NCBI RefSeq assembly: GCF_015477605.1
Contig: NZ_JADLQX010000006.1
Span: 186,001 to 250,000 of the forward strand
DNA: 64,000 bases
Direction of reading: 5' to 3'
DNA from: Nocardia amamiensis
GTDB lineage: Bacteria; Actinomycetota; Actinomycetes; Mycobacteriales; Mycobacteriaceae
The notes beneath the pieces are model-generated. The model had not been told where the DNA came from. It worked only from the letters and a program-made list of their open reading frames with translations, and did no database searches. Shown in pieces: positions 16,537 through 25,062 of the stretch. A program made the position numbers and the translations under genes. Numbering within the stretch: position 1 is the first letter of the stretch; each line of letters opens with the position of its first letter.

Positions 16537-17955
16537 CTATTTGGTGGTCTTCTTCCGCGCGCGCGACCGCTTCGGCGCGGCGGGCGGATGGTCGGCGAGC
16601 CAGGCGTGGTGCGCGCGGCCGAGCTCGGTGACCGGTGGTTCGTCGTACAGCCATTCCCTGGCCACCCGGTGCCAGTTCGCGGTGCAGCCGAGCTGACCGA
16701 GCATGCCGAAGGTCAGGAAGTCCGCGCGGCGCGAGAACAGGTGCTCCGGCGGCAGATTCTGCTGCTTCATCCCGGTGAACTCGCTGGCTCTCGGGTCCAC
16801 CGCGAGCAGGAAGGCACCACTGGCCAGCTCGGGGGTGATGGTCAGCTCCTCGTCGACCAAGCACCATTCCGAGGCGGCCAGCACGTATTCCAGGCACTCC
16901 TCGGCGCCGATCTCCTGCGGCGAATCGATCACACCGCGCTGGATCATCAACTGCCGCAGGTCCTCGGCGCGGTCCTCGGCGGCGGCGCGCAGGCAGATCA
17001 CCTCGAATCGCACATGCTCGGGATCCATCCGGTTGAACAACCCGAAGTCCAGGAAGCCGACCCGCCCGTCCTCGGCCAAGAGCACGTTGCCCGGGTGCGG
17101 GTCGCCGCAGAACTCGTTGAAGGCGAACAGCGAACCGACGTAGAACCGGTAGATGATCTCGCCGATCCGGTTGCGTTCGGCCTCGGGCAGTTGCCGGATC
17201 TCCTCGAAGCCCTTGCCCTCCACGTACTCGGTGACCAGCACCCGAGTGGTGCTGAACTCCGGCAGCGACCGCGGCACGATGATGAACGGATGCTCGGTGT
17301 AGATCTCGGCGATCTGCAGCTGCGTCGCGGCCTCGGCACGGTAGTCGAGTTCGCCCTCCATGTTCAGCCGCAGCTCGTCCAGCACCGCGGGCGTCACCCA
17401 TGGCATCGCGGACTGCAGCACGCGCCGGAACATCGCGAGGTTCTTCAGGTCCGCACGCACCGCGGTGTCGATGCCCGGATACTGCACCTTCACCGCGACT
17501 CGGCGGCCGTCGTGCAGCCGCGCCCGGTACACCTGGCCGATCGAGGCCGCGGCCACCGGCTCGGCGTCGAACTCGGCGAACACCGCGTCGAGCGGCTTGC
17601 CGAAATCCTCTTCGATCACCGTGCGCATGGCCGCGAAGGAGACCGTGGGCGCCGCGTTGCGCAGCACAGCCAGGCGTTTCTGGAATCGTTCCCGGTGGTT
17701 CTCGGGCACAAGGTCCAGGTCGAGCACCGACATCATCTGCCCGAGCTTCATCGCCACGCCCTTCATGGTGCCCAGCACCATGACCACCTGCTCGGTGGTG
17801 CGAATCATGGATTCCTCGGCCATCTTCGCGCGGACGGCCTCGGACCTGCCCCGCATGGTCAGCCGTGTCCGCTGTGTGCGAAGCACCGAACTCGCCGCTA
17901 CCGCGCCCAGCTTGGTGCCACGAGCAAGCCGAGAGGTCGGCACTTGCTTCGCCAT
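16537..17955 (-). CDS. ABC1/AarF (UbiB-family) atypical kinase
   Basis: A 472-residue protein of the ADCK/UbiB family of atypical kinases/ATPases. Signature motifs are KLGQMMS (KxGQ) near 70, AAASIGQVYRARL, VAVKVQYPG, FCGDPHPGNVLL and VGFLDFG. The family supports quinone or isoprenoid lipid handling; the client here is unknown. The C-terminus is Lys/Arg-rich (RSRARKKTTK). ATG 17955 gives the usual N-terminus. A GCTAGC inverted repeat lies about 180 bases upstream. Confidence 0.9.
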   Translation of the reverse strand: MAKQVPTSRLARGTKLGAVAASSVLRTQRTRLTMRGRSEAVRAKMAEESMIRTTEQVVMVLGTMKGVAMKLGQMMSVLDLDLVPENHRERFQKRLAVLRNAAPTVSFAAMRTVIEEDFGKPLDAVFAEFDAEPVAAASIGQVYRARLHDGRRVAVKVQYPGIDTAVRADLKNLAMFRRVLQSAMPWVTPAVLDELRLNMEGELDYRAEAATQLQIAEIYTEHPFIIVPRSLPEFSTTRVLVTEYVEGKGFEEIRQLPEAERNRIGEIIYRFYVGSLFAFNEFCGDPHPGNVLLAEDGRVGFLDFGLFNRMDPEHVRFEVICLRAAAEDRAEDLRQLMIQRGVIDSPQEIGAEECLEYVLAASEWCLVDEELTITPELASGAFLLAVDPRASEFTGMKQQNLPPEHLFSRRADFLTFGMLGQLGCTANWHRVAREWLYDEPPVTELGRAHHAWLADHPPAAPKRSRARKKTTK

Positions 17956-18136
17956 CGAGGTACCTCCGTTGGTGCCGCGGTCGTCAGCGACGGACACGCG
18001 GGCGGTAGCTCGCGTGACCAGGGTCCGCGCGGACCGCCGTCGAGTACGGCGCTTGCGGTGACGCAGCGCACTCGGCGCACCGCTCGGCTTCAGACTAGCC
18101 AACGTTTCGGCAAAGTCGAGAGGGCTGATGAACTTT

Positions 18137-18156
18137 TGCTAGCGGTACAGCTAGCA
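18137..18156. promoter_or_regulatory. GCTAGC inverted repeat
   Basis: TGCTAGC-N6-GCTAGCA forms a perfect inverted repeat (18137-18143 and 18150-18156), between the end of the TetR gene and the start of the AarF-like gene. Related sites occur upstream of the XRE regulator gene (20455-20472) and the hydrolase gene (22367-22383). It may be an operator for one of the local regulators. Confidence 0.4.
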
Positions 18157-18175
18157 CCTGGGCGATCGGCCCGGA

Positions 18176-18859
18176 TCAGTCCGCCGCAGGAGTCTCGGGC
18201 GTGGGCAGCACGTGCGGCTGCGCGTTGAACACCGCGGGTGAACCGCCGGCGCGGGCCATGCCCTCGATGGCGCTCCAGGCCAGCATGGTGAGGTAATCGA
18301 TGACGTCCTCGCGGGACAGCGACTTGTTCGTCGACCACCAGTGCGTCGCCAGCTGGATGCCGCCGACCAGCACATATGATGCCAGCGCCGCACCTTCGGT
18401 CTGGACGCCGCGCTCCAGGGCGCGCTCGGTGATCACGGTGCACACCACCTCGGCGAAGAGCTTCTCGAACTCCGCCAGCGAGGACTGGTCGGCCGCGCCG
18501 TTGCCCATGATGAAGCGATAGACCTCCGGGTCCTCGTCCACGGTGCCGACGTACTCGGCCAGCGCCGAGCGGACCAGCTGGTATTCGTCGGCATCCAGGC
18601 TGATCGCGCCGTACACCCGCGGCATCAGGGTGGTCTCGATGTACCGCTGCATGGTCGCGTGGACCAGATCGTTCTTGTCGGAGAAGTAGCGGTACAGGAC
18701 GGTCTTGGAAACGCCGATCTCCGCGGCGATCTCGTCCATGCCCGCGTTGCTGCCGCGCGCGCGGACAGCGGCGAGGGTGCCGTCGACGAGTTCCTCGCGG
18801 CGATCGATCTTGTGTTGCCGCCACCGGCGCTTGCGGCCGTCCATCCGGCCGCCGCGCAC
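18176..18859 (-). CDS. TetR family regulator (Rv0472c-like)
   Basis: A 227-residue TetR protein. An Arg/Lys-rich N-terminus is followed by a canonical HTH (GMDEIAAEIGVSKTVLYRYF, then SDKNDL) at about 40-80 and a TetR_C-type ligand domain. It precedes the divergent DUF445 gene, the same order as Rv0472c/Rv0473 in M. tuberculosis. The start is uncertain: GTG at 18859 or ATG at 18844 (MDGRKRRWRQHK), neither with a strong ribosome-binding site. Confidence 0.88.
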   Translation of the reverse strand: MRGGRMDGRKRRWRQHKIDRREELVDGTLAAVRARGSNAGMDEIAAEIGVSKTVLYRYFSDKNDLVHATMQRYIETTLMPRVYGAISLDADEYQLVRSALAEYVGTVDEDPEVYRFIMGNGAADQSSLAEFEKLFAEVVCTVITERALERGVQTEGAALASYVLVGGIQLATHWWSTNKSLSREDVIDYLTMLAWSAIEGMARAGGSPAVFNAQPHVLPTPETPAAD

Positions 18860-19077
18860 CGCCGTCGGTCGCTCGCCGATGTCGACAAGGTCTTCGGTGG
18901 ACAGCGTGGGCTCCCTCGTTCGTAATTGCTCCGGTGGCTACCAGCTTAGGTCGCGAATACCCGTGATATGCGCGTTTGGGCCCGGATGCGGCGGGAACCA
19001 CAGCGTCGGGCGGGCCTGGCGTGTCGAGTGCCACTCGCCGGCTCGCCCAGATGCCGAAGCACAGCAGAATGGGAGGC

Positions 19078-20412
19078 ATGGAGAAAGCTCCCGGCAACAC
19101 CGCGGTGCTGGACGCCCGCGCCGCGCCTGCCGCCGCGTCCCTCGGCTTCGCCGCCGTGCTCGACGAGGCGGCCAAGCGCCGCGACCTGTGGCGGATGAAG
19201 GCGCTCGCCACCGGCATGCTGGCGCTGGCCACCGCGATCTACCTGTTCTGCCGCTGGACCGAATCCCGCGGCGCGGGTGGCGACTGGGTCGGCTACCTGC
19301 GGGCGGCGTCGGAGGCGGGCATGGTCGGCGCGCTGGCCGACTGGTTCGCGGTGACCGCGCTGTTCCGGCACCCGCTCGGCCTGCCCATCCCGCACACCGC
19401 CATCATCCGGCGCAAGAAGGACCAGCTCGGCGCCAGCCTCGGCACCTTCGTCGGTACGAATTTCCTTGCACCGGAAGTAGTTTCGACGAAACTGAAGTCC
19501 GCGCAGGTCTCTTGGCGGGTGGGGCGCTGGATGGCCGACCCCGGACACGCCGCCCGGGTGGCCCAGGAGAGCTCGACGATTCTGCGCGCCGTCGTCGGGG
19601 TCCTGCGTGACGAAGACGTGCAGCAGGTGATCGACAACACCATCGTCAAACGGATCGCCGAGCCGCTGTGGGGCCCGCCGATCGGGCGGGTGCTCGCGGA
19701 ATTGCTCGCCGACAACCGGCAGCAGGCGCTGCTGGATCTGCTCGCCGAGCGCGCGCACCAATGGGCGCTCGGCTCACAGGAGACGATCGACCGCATCGTG
19801 CTGCGGGACGCGCCGCAGTGGGCGCCGAAGTTCGTCAACATCCTGCTTTCCGAGCGGATCTACCGGGAGCTGGTCGAGTTCACCTGGAAGATCCGTTCCA
19901 ACCCCGAGCACGAGGTCCGGCTGGCGGCGAACCGCTTCCTGGAGGAATTCGCCGAAGACCTGCAATACGACGACGCCATGATCAAGAAGGCGGAGCGCGT
20001 CAAGGCGCAGATCATGGGCCGGGAGGAGATCACCGGAATGGCCGAGGCCACCTGGCGGGCGGCCAAGCGGCTGATCCTGGAGTCGGCCGACGACCCGAAC
20101 AGCACGCTGCGGCGCAAGGTCGCCGAGAACGTGCAGCAGCTCGGTGAGCGCTTGCGCGACGAGGCCGACATGCGCGCGAAGGTGGACGGCTGGATCGACC
20201 GGGGCGCCCGCTACTTGGTGGGCAACTATGCGGATGAGATCAGCACTCTGGTCACCGACACGGTTGCCAGGTGGGATGCCGACGAGGCGAGCAAGAAGAT
20301 CGAATTGCAGGTCGGCCGGGACCTGCAATTCATCCGCATCAACGGCACCGTGGTCGGTTCGCTTGCCGGATTGGCGATCTACACGATCTCCCATCTGATG
20401 TTCGGCGGCTGA
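19078..20412 (+). CDS. DUF445 membrane protein (Rv0473-like)
   Basis: A 444-residue DUF445/YjiN-type protein. A transmembrane helix lies at about 42-58. The family signature AASEAGMVGALADWFAVTAL, then FRHPLGLPIPHTAIIRRKKD, follows. A long helical region and a second hydrophobic segment at the very end (VGSLAGLAIYTISHLMF) complete it. The function is unknown. The ATG at 19078 sits directly behind GGGAGG; an ATG at 19069 is also possible. It is immediately upstream of the XRE-hbhA pair. Confidence 0.87.
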   Translation: MEKAPGNTAVLDARAAPAAASLGFAAVLDEAAKRRDLWRMKALATGMLALATAIYLFCRWTESRGAGGDWVGYLRAASEAGMVGALADWFAVTALFRHPLGLPIPHTAIIRRKKDQLGASLGTFVGTNFLAPEVVSTKLKSAQVSWRVGRWMADPGHAARVAQESSTILRAVVGVLRDEDVQQVIDNTIVKRIAEPLWGPPIGRVLAELLADNRQQALLDLLAERAHQWALGSQETIDRIVLRDAPQWAPKFVNILLSERIYRELVEFTWKIRSNPEHEVRLAANRFLEEFAEDLQYDDAMIKKAERVKAQIMGREEITGMAEATWRAAKRLILESADDPNSTLRRKVAENVQQLGERLRDEADMRAKVDGWIDRGARYLVGNYADEISTLVTDTVARWDADEASKKIELQVGRDLQFIRINGTVVGSLAGLAIYTISHLMFGG

Positions 20413-20454
20413 TCCGCGGTGCGCGGGCCGTTTGCCGAGACTCTGCTAGCACAC

Positions 20455-20472
20455 TGCTTGCAATAGCTAGCA
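20455..20472. promoter_or_regulatory. Inverted repeat upstream of XRE-hbhA
   Basis: TGCTTGCAATAGCTAGCA is an imperfect inverted repeat (TGCTwGC-N4-GCTAGCA) about 45 bases before the XRE start codon. GCTAGCAC also occurs at 20445, giving a direct repeat at 21-base spacing, or two helical turns. It could bind the XRE protein for autoregulation, or the nearby TetR. Confidence 0.45.
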
Positions 20473-20516
20473 CCCTGACCTAGAATCGAACCCGTACAAC
20501 CGCCAGAAGGTGAGTG

Positions 20517-21023
20517 ATGGCAGACCAGCCCGAGGTTTCCGCCGAGTACACCGACAGATCGGACGAGCACTCGTCCGATGTCGGCGAACGAGGGGGTCGC
20601 GTCGCCAGCGCGGCGCACGACATCGGAGGCTTCATCAGGGCGCAGCGAGAAGCCGCGCAAGTCTCGCTACGCCAGCTCGCCCAGCTGGCGGGGGTGAGCA
20701 ATCCGTATCTCAGTCAGATCGAGCGCGGACTGCGCAATCCGTCCGCCGAAGTGCTCACGCAGATCGCGAAGGCGCTGCGGGTCTCCTCGGAGGTCTTGTA
20801 CGTACGGGCTGGCTATCTCGAGCAGCGGCCGCACAGTCCGGTCCGGGATGCCCTGCTTGCCGACACGTCGATCAGTGAGCGGCAAAAGCAGGTGCTGCTG
20901 GACATCTATGAATCGTTTCGCCGGGAAAACGGAGGAAACGAGGCAGGGGGGGACGTTTGGGACAGCGACGTTCCGCGCACGACAACCGACACTCCGCCAC
21001 GCCAGGAGAACGAAACATCATGA
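20517..21023 (+). CDS. XRE-family helix-turn-helix regulator (Rv0474-like)
   Basis: A 168-residue regulator. The HTH is at about 40-95 (VSLRQLAQLAGVSNPYLSQI, then RNPSAEVLTQIAKALRV), followed by a helical region and an acidic tail. Its stop overlaps the hbhA start codon (ATGA), so the two proteins are translationally coupled and the regulator probably controls hbhA expression. ATG 20517 follows AGAAGG; a GTG lies 3 bases earlier. The same gene pair occurs in mycobacteria as Rv0474-hbhA. Confidence 0.9.
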   Translation: MADQPEVSAEYTDRSDEHSSDVGERGGRVASAAHDIGGFIRAQREAAQVSLRQLAQLAGVSNPYLSQIERGLRNPSAEVLTQIAKALRVSSEVLYVRAGYLEQRPHSPVRDALLADTSISERQKQVLLDIYESFRRENGGNEAGGDVWDSDVPRTTTDTPPRQENETS

Positions 21024-21685
21024 CCGAGAAGAACGCCACCGTGACCAAGCCACTGCTCGCCACCGTCGGCGCGGGTGACGCCCTCTATGCCGCCGTCAAC
21101 GACGTCGTCGCGCAGGTTCGCGATCGTGCGGCCGCCGCCGACGTTCAGACCCGCGTGGACGAGGCGCGCGAGCGCTTCGCGAACGTGCCCGCCGACGTGC
21201 AGGCCCAGTTCGAGTCGCTGCGTGAGCGGCTGTCGGGGCTGCCTTCGGAGCTGCCGGACGACCTCGCCGAGTTGCGCGAGAAGTTCACCGCCGAGGAGCT
21301 GCGCGCGCGGGCCGAGAAGTACTACCGCCAGGTGCTCGACGCCTACGCCGACCTCGCCGTCCGGGGCGAGGAGACCATCGAGCGGCTGCGCGCCAACGAA
21401 CGCGTCGAGGAGCGGATCGGCCAGGTCGAAAGCCTCTACGACGACGCGGTGAGCCGCGCCGAGGACGTGCTCGACCGCGTCAACGGGCTGCTCGGCCGCC
21501 CGGCCAAGGCCGAGGACGCCGCCGAGGCGGATCCGGTCGTCGAGGCCGAAGTCGTCGACGTGACCACCGAGGAGACCCCTGCTCCCGTCACGAACGGCGC
21601 GCCGAAGAAGGCCCCGGCCAAGAAGGCCACCACCACCGCCGCGAAGAAGACTCCCGCCAAGAAGGCCGCCCCTAAGAAGGCCTGA
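21020..21685 (+). CDS. hbhA: Heparin-binding haemagglutinin-like protein HbhA
   Basis: A 221-residue surface-associated protein. The N-terminal 150 residues form a long amphipathic, coiled-coil-prone helix rich in Ala, Glu and Arg. The C-terminus is a Lys/Ala/Pro repeat tail (APKKAPAKKATTTAAKKTPA), the heparan-sulfate-binding part in mycobacterial HbhA. In M. tuberculosis HbhA mediates adhesion to epithelial cells and also associates with lipid inclusions; an adhesive role here is inferred. It is coupled to the upstream XRE gene and followed by a strong terminator. Confidence 0.92.
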   Translation: MTEKNATVTKPLLATVGAGDALYAAVNDVVAQVRDRAAAADVQTRVDEARERFANVPADVQAQFESLRERLSGLPSELPDDLAELREKFTAEELRARAEKYYRQVLDAYADLAVRGEETIERLRANERVEERIGQVESLYDDAVSRAEDVLDRVNGLLGRPAKAEDAAEADPVVEAEVVDVTTEETPAPVTNGAPKKAPAKKATTTAAKKTPAKKAAPKKA

Positions 21686-21707
21686 CCTCCCGCGGATAAA
21701 CCGTTCG

Positions 21708-21747
21708 ACGCCCCCGTGCACCCGTTCGTGGTGTACGGGGGCGTTTT
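21708..21747 (+). terminator. Rho-independent terminator after hbhA
   Basis: The 14-base arms ACGCCCCCGTGCAC (21708-21721) and GTGTACGGGGGCGT (21731-21744) pair with one G-U wobble around a 9-base loop and run into TTTT. It ends the XRE-hbhA transcript and insulates it from the repeat array that follows. Confidence 0.88.
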
Positions 21748-21770
21748 GGTGGAGCAGTCCGTGACGCGGC

Positions 21771-22033
21771 CGGACGTAGTCCGTCTTCAGGCCCGCGCAT
21801 GGCCGGAGCGGAGGCGGAGTACGCATAGGGGACGCCGTCGGACGTAGTCCGTCTTCAGGCCCGCGCATGGCCGGAGCGGAGGCGGAGTACGCATAGGGGA
21901 CGCCGTCGGACGTAGTCCGTCTTCAGGCCCGCGCATGGCCGGAGCGGAGGCGGAGTACGCATAGAGGACGCGGCCGGACGTAGTCCGTCCTCAGTCCCGC
22001 GCATGGCCGGAGCGGAGGCGGAGGTACGCCTAT
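21771..22033. repeat. Four-copy 68-bp tandem repeat
   Basis: Units begin CGGACGTAGTCCGTC at 21771, 21839, 21907 and 21975, exactly 68 bases apart. The first three are nearly identical; the last differs at a few bases and runs out at GGTACGCC, 10 bases before the next gene's start. Each unit holds the small inverted repeat CGGAC-GTA-GTCCG and ends GGAGGCGGAGTACGCATAG. That end resembles the promoter side of the next gene (GGAGGCGGAGGTACGCCTAT), suggesting that the array grew by duplication of the promoter-proximal DNA. Confidence 0.93.
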
Positions 22034-22043
22034 CATTGTTGGG

Positions 22044-22340
22044 GTGAATATGGTGCACGGATTGACCGGGATGATCCTGCTGGTGCTCTGGCTGGCGGCG
22101 CTCGGTGCGACGATTTTCGCGCTGATCCACGCCGTGCGTCAGCGTCCGGACGCGTTCACCGCGGTGGACAAACTGACCAAGCCGATCTGGCTGGCGATTC
22201 TCGGGGCGGCCGTGCTGGTGCTTCTCCTCTCGCCCGCGGGGCTCGGCCTGCTGTCGTTCGCGGCGATCATCGCGACCGGCATCTACCTCGCCGACGTGCG
22301 GCCCAAGGTGGACGAAGTTCAGCGGGGTCCGCGCTGGTGA
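22044..22340 (+). CDS. DUF2516 small membrane protein (Rv0476-like)
   Basis: A 98-residue protein with three hydrophobic segments (about 7-30, 48-66 and 68-84) and a charged C-terminus. It belongs to the DUF2516 family next to hbhA in mycobacteria; its function is unknown. The GTG at 22044 is preceded by TATCAT (22031-22036) with a 7-base gap, which suggests a leaderless transcript. The 68-bp repeat array lies directly upstream. Confidence 0.85.
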   Translation: MNMVHGLTGMILLVLWLAALGATIFALIHAVRQRPDAFTAVDKLTKPIWLAILGAAVLVLLLSPAGLGLLSFAAIIATGIYLADVRPKVDEVQRGPRW

Positions 22341-22366
22341 GGGAGTAGTTCGCGGACTGGTACGGG

Positions 22367-22417
22367 TGCTTGCACTAGCAAGCGGCGCAAATCGGGGTTA
22401 CTGTATCTATCAGTAAC
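22367..22417. promoter_or_regulatory. Two inverted repeats in the hydrolase promoter region
   Basis: GCTTGC-ACTA-GCAAGC (22368-22383) shares 12 of 13 bases with the start of the XRE upstream site. GTTACTG-N7-CAGTAAC (22397-22417) is a perfect 7-base-arm palindrome ending 15 bases before the hydrolase ATG, a typical TetR-type operator shape. Together they suggest control of the hydrolase gene by two regulators. No regulator gene is directly adjacent. Confidence 0.6.
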
Positions 22418-22432
22418 ACAAAGGAGTGTCCG

Positions 22433-23476
22433 ATGCGTGCCATGCTGCCGACGGCGTTGACGAGCTTCCGGGCCCTGCTCCGGGGCTTGCGCGACGCGCA
22501 CAGCGCCGAGCTGCGTTCCCGTACCTACCGGACCGCGGCGTTCAATCTCCCTACGACGGCCCCTGAGGTGATCCCGGTGCACGGCCGGGACGGCGCGCTG
22601 CTGCGGGTGCACGCCTATGGCCCGTCCGATCGGCCGGTCATCGTGCTGATTCACGGCTGGACCTGCTGTCTGGAGTACTGGAACCCGCAGATCAACGCCT
22701 TCGCCGGCGAGTACCGCGTGATCGCCTACGACCAGCGCGGCCACGGCGAGAGCGAGTACGGCTCCGACAAGCTGAACATGGACCTGCTGGCCGACGATCT
22801 GGCCGCGGTACTCGACGCCGCGCTCGCGCCCGGACAGCGGGCCGTGCTGGTCGGCCACAGCCTCGGCGGCATGACCGTGCAGGCATGGGCGGGCCGCTAC
22901 CCCGAGCGGGTCGAGAAGCAGGCGCTGGCGGCCCTGCTGGTCAATACGGCGGCAGACCGGCTGATCCTGGAGACCACGCTGGTACCGCTGTTGAACCGGC
23001 CGCTGCGGCTGCTGCAACTGAAGGTGCCGTTGCCGTTCCTGTTCGGCAGGCTCGGACTCGGGACCCCGATCGTCTTCCCGCCCATCGCGCCGGTGCGCTG
23101 GTTGTTCGCCCGGCAGATCCTCACCACCACGGCGAAAGGCGACATGCTGGCGTTCAGCATGGCCATCGTGCGCTCGTGTCCGGCGTGGGTGCGTTCCAGG
23201 TTCGGTGTCCTGCTCGCCACGATGGACCTCGGGGAGGCGGCGCGCAATCTGGTGGTACCGACCACGGTGCTCGCAGGCCAATTCGACGACATGACCCCGC
23301 CGGTCCACTCCGAGCGGATCGTGGAGATGCTCCGGCAGACCGGCAGCTTGATGCGCTACGGCGTGCTGCCCACCGGCCACCTCGGCAACGTCGAGGCCTA
23401 TGGACGGTTCAACGAGGAACTCGCGCGCCTGCTCGCCGCGGTGCGCCCGCGCACCCGCGCCGACCTCGTGGGCTGA
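22433..23476 (+). CDS. Alpha/beta hydrolase
   Basis: A 347-residue hydrolase. The oxyanion strand VIVLIHGWTCC is near 68-78, DQRGHGES follows, and the nucleophile is in VGHSLGGM. The acidic residue is probably in LAGQFDDMTPP and the catalytic His is in PTGHLGNVE. A lid insertion with hydrophobic stretches (PLRLLQLKVPLPFLFGRLGL) suggests lipid-like esters. An AAAGGAG ribosome-binding site precedes the ATG. It is probably inducible, given the operators just upstream. It stands where M. tuberculosis has Rv0477. Confidence 0.87.
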   Translation: MRAMLPTALTSFRALLRGLRDAHSAELRSRTYRTAAFNLPTTAPEVIPVHGRDGALLRVHAYGPSDRPVIVLIHGWTCCLEYWNPQINAFAGEYRVIAYDQRGHGESEYGSDKLNMDLLADDLAAVLDAALAPGQRAVLVGHSLGGMTVQAWAGRYPERVEKQALAALLVNTAADRLILETTLVPLLNRPLRLLQLKVPLPFLFGRLGLGTPIVFPPIAPVRWLFARQILTTTAKGDMLAFSMAIVRSCPAWVRSRFGVLLATMDLGEAARNLVVPTTVLAGQFDDMTPPVHSERIVEMLRQTGSLMRYGVLPTGHLGNVEAYGRFNEELARLLAAVRPRTRADLVG

Positions 23477-23500
23477 CTACTCGGCCGGTCCGGCCGGTGG

Positions 23501-24391
23501 TCAGGAAAAGACGACTGTGCGGCGGCCGTGTACCAGGACGCGTCCTTCCAGATGCCAGCGCAGGCCGCGCGCCAGCACCACCCGTTCGATGTCGCGGCCC
23601 TGGCGGACCATGTCGCGCACCTCGTCGGCGTGGTCGATCCGGATGACGTCCTGCTCGATGATCGGGCCCGCGTCCAGCTCCGCGGTGACGTAGTGGCAGG
23701 TGGCCCCGATCAGTTTCACGCCGCGGGCGAACGCCTGGTGATAGGGGCGAGCGCCGACGAACGAGGGCAAGAAGCTGTGGTGGATGTTGATCGCCTTGCC
23801 TGCCCAGTGCTCGCACAGCTCGGCCGGCAGCACCTGCATGAACCGGGCGAGCACCACCGCGTGCGGGTCGTGCGCGTCCACCAAGGCGCGAACCTCCTCG
23901 AACGCGGGGCCGCGCTCGGCCGGGTCCTTGGGGAACGGCACGTGATGGAACTTCACACCGTGCGCCTCGGTCATCGCCGCCAGATCCGGATGGTTGCCGA
24001 TCACCGCCTCGATGGTGGCGGGCAGCTCGCCGCTGGCGGCGCGGCCGAGCAGGTCGTGCAGGCAGTGGCCATCCCTGCTGACCAGCAGGACCGCGCGGCG
24101 GCGCTCGCGGGAATCCAGCAGTTGCCATTCGGTTTCCGGACCGAGATCGGCCGCCACCGCGGCGAATCGGTCACGCAGTTCTTCGATCGAGAACGGCACT
24201 GTCTCGGCCTTGATCGCCTGACGCGTGAAGAACCACCCGGTGTCGAGGTCGGAGTGGTAGCCCGCCTCCACTATCGAGCCGCCGAATTCGGCGATGAACG
24301 ACGTGATTCCCGCGATGATGCCGGGGCGATCCAGGCACCCCAGAGTCAATACATAGCGACGGTCGTCCTGAACGGGTGGAGCGGAACTCAT
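23501..24391 (-). CDS. purU: Formyltetrahydrofolate deformylase
   Basis: A 296-residue enzyme that hydrolyses 10-formyltetrahydrofolate to formate and tetrahydrofolate, supplying formate for purine synthesis and balancing one-carbon pools. An N-terminal ACT domain (LTLGCLDRPGIIAGITSFIA) covers about 10-85. The formyl transferase-like catalytic domain has INIHHSFLPSF and the HVPF...D segments and ends in GATCHYVTAELDAGPIIEQD. Length and motifs fit PurU. It is transcribed alone. Confidence 0.95.
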   Translation of the reverse strand: MSSAPPVQDDRRYVLTLGCLDRPGIIAGITSFIAEFGGSIVEAGYHSDLDTGWFFTRQAIKAETVPFSIEELRDRFAAVAADLGPETEWQLLDSRERRRAVLLVSRDGHCLHDLLGRAASGELPATIEAVIGNHPDLAAMTEAHGVKFHHVPFPKDPAERGPAFEEVRALVDAHDPHAVVLARFMQVLPAELCEHWAGKAINIHHSFLPSFVGARPYHQAFARGVKLIGATCHYVTAELDAGPIIEQDVIRIDHADEVRDMVRQGRDIERVVLARGLRWHLEGRVLVHGRRTVVFS

Positions 24392-24504
24392 GGCCCCATC
24401 CTCCCAGGTGTGCTGCGGAGGATTTGCCGCGGCTTCGGAAATACACCGCACCGTTCCAGGCTGCCTGAGGGCCGGTCATCGACCTGTGGGCATGGAAAAC
24501 CGGG

Positions 24505-25062
24505 TCAGAGATCGTAAAACGGGTCCGCGTAGTGGAATTCGCCGGCTATTTGCGAGTCGTAGGCCGACAGTGAGCGGACCTGGAAATGACTGACCCAGGC
24601 GGGTTCGTCGGGAGTGATGCCGAGGCGGGCGGCGGGGACGAAGCCGAAGCGGGGGTAGAACTCCAGGCTGCCGAGCAGGCCGACCAGCGGTTCGTCGAGG
24701 GCGTCGGCGGCTCCGAGAGCCGCGTGCATGAGTGCCGAGCCGACGCCCGCTCCTTGATGGCCGGCGAGCACACCGATCGGGCCGAGCGCCAGCACGGGGA
24801 ACGGGCCGACGGTGGCCCTGGTCAGGCACAGGTGACCGACCACGCTGTCGTGCTCGATCGCCACCAGCGAGAGCGTGGGAATCCAGCCCTCGTCGCTGCG
24901 CAGCCGTTCGACGAGGCCCACCTCGGGTGGATCCGCGCTGCCGCGGTCACCGGCGTCGGCGCCGTCGGGATCGATGGCGGTGGCGTAGCGCGGTGCGAAT
25001 GCGCTGCGATGCACCGCCGCGATCGCAGCGGCGTCGTCGGCGCGTTCGCGACGGATCAGCAC
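24505..25062 (-). CDS. GNAT-family N-acetyltransferase
   Basis: A 185-residue GNAT protein. The acetyl-CoA-binding motif A is LGPIGVLAGHQGAGVGSALM at about 94-113, and EFYPRFGFVPA is the usual C-terminal part of the YhbS-like subgroup. The substrate is unknown. The start is a GTG behind GGGAGGAGA. It is divergent from deoC. Confidence 0.88.
   Translation of the reverse strand: MLIRRERADDAAAIAAVHRSAFAPRYATAIDPDGADAGDRGSADPPEVGLVERLRSDEGWIPTLSLVAIEHDSVVGHLCLTRATVGPFPVLALGPIGVLAGHQGAGVGSALMHAALGAADALDEPLVGLLGSLEFYPRFGFVPAARLGITPDEPAWVSHFQVRSLSAYDSQIAGEFHYADPFYDL

Noticed and set aside
16502..17401. Apparent N-terminal extension of the enoyl reductase-like protein over the AarF-like gene
   Set aside because: The residues are Arg/Ala-rich shadow sequence; the family N-terminus starts at 16501.
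21771..22033. CRISPR-like appearance of the 68-bp units
   Set aside because: Units are contiguous, with no unique spacers between short repeats, and no cas gene is near. It is a plain tandem repeat.
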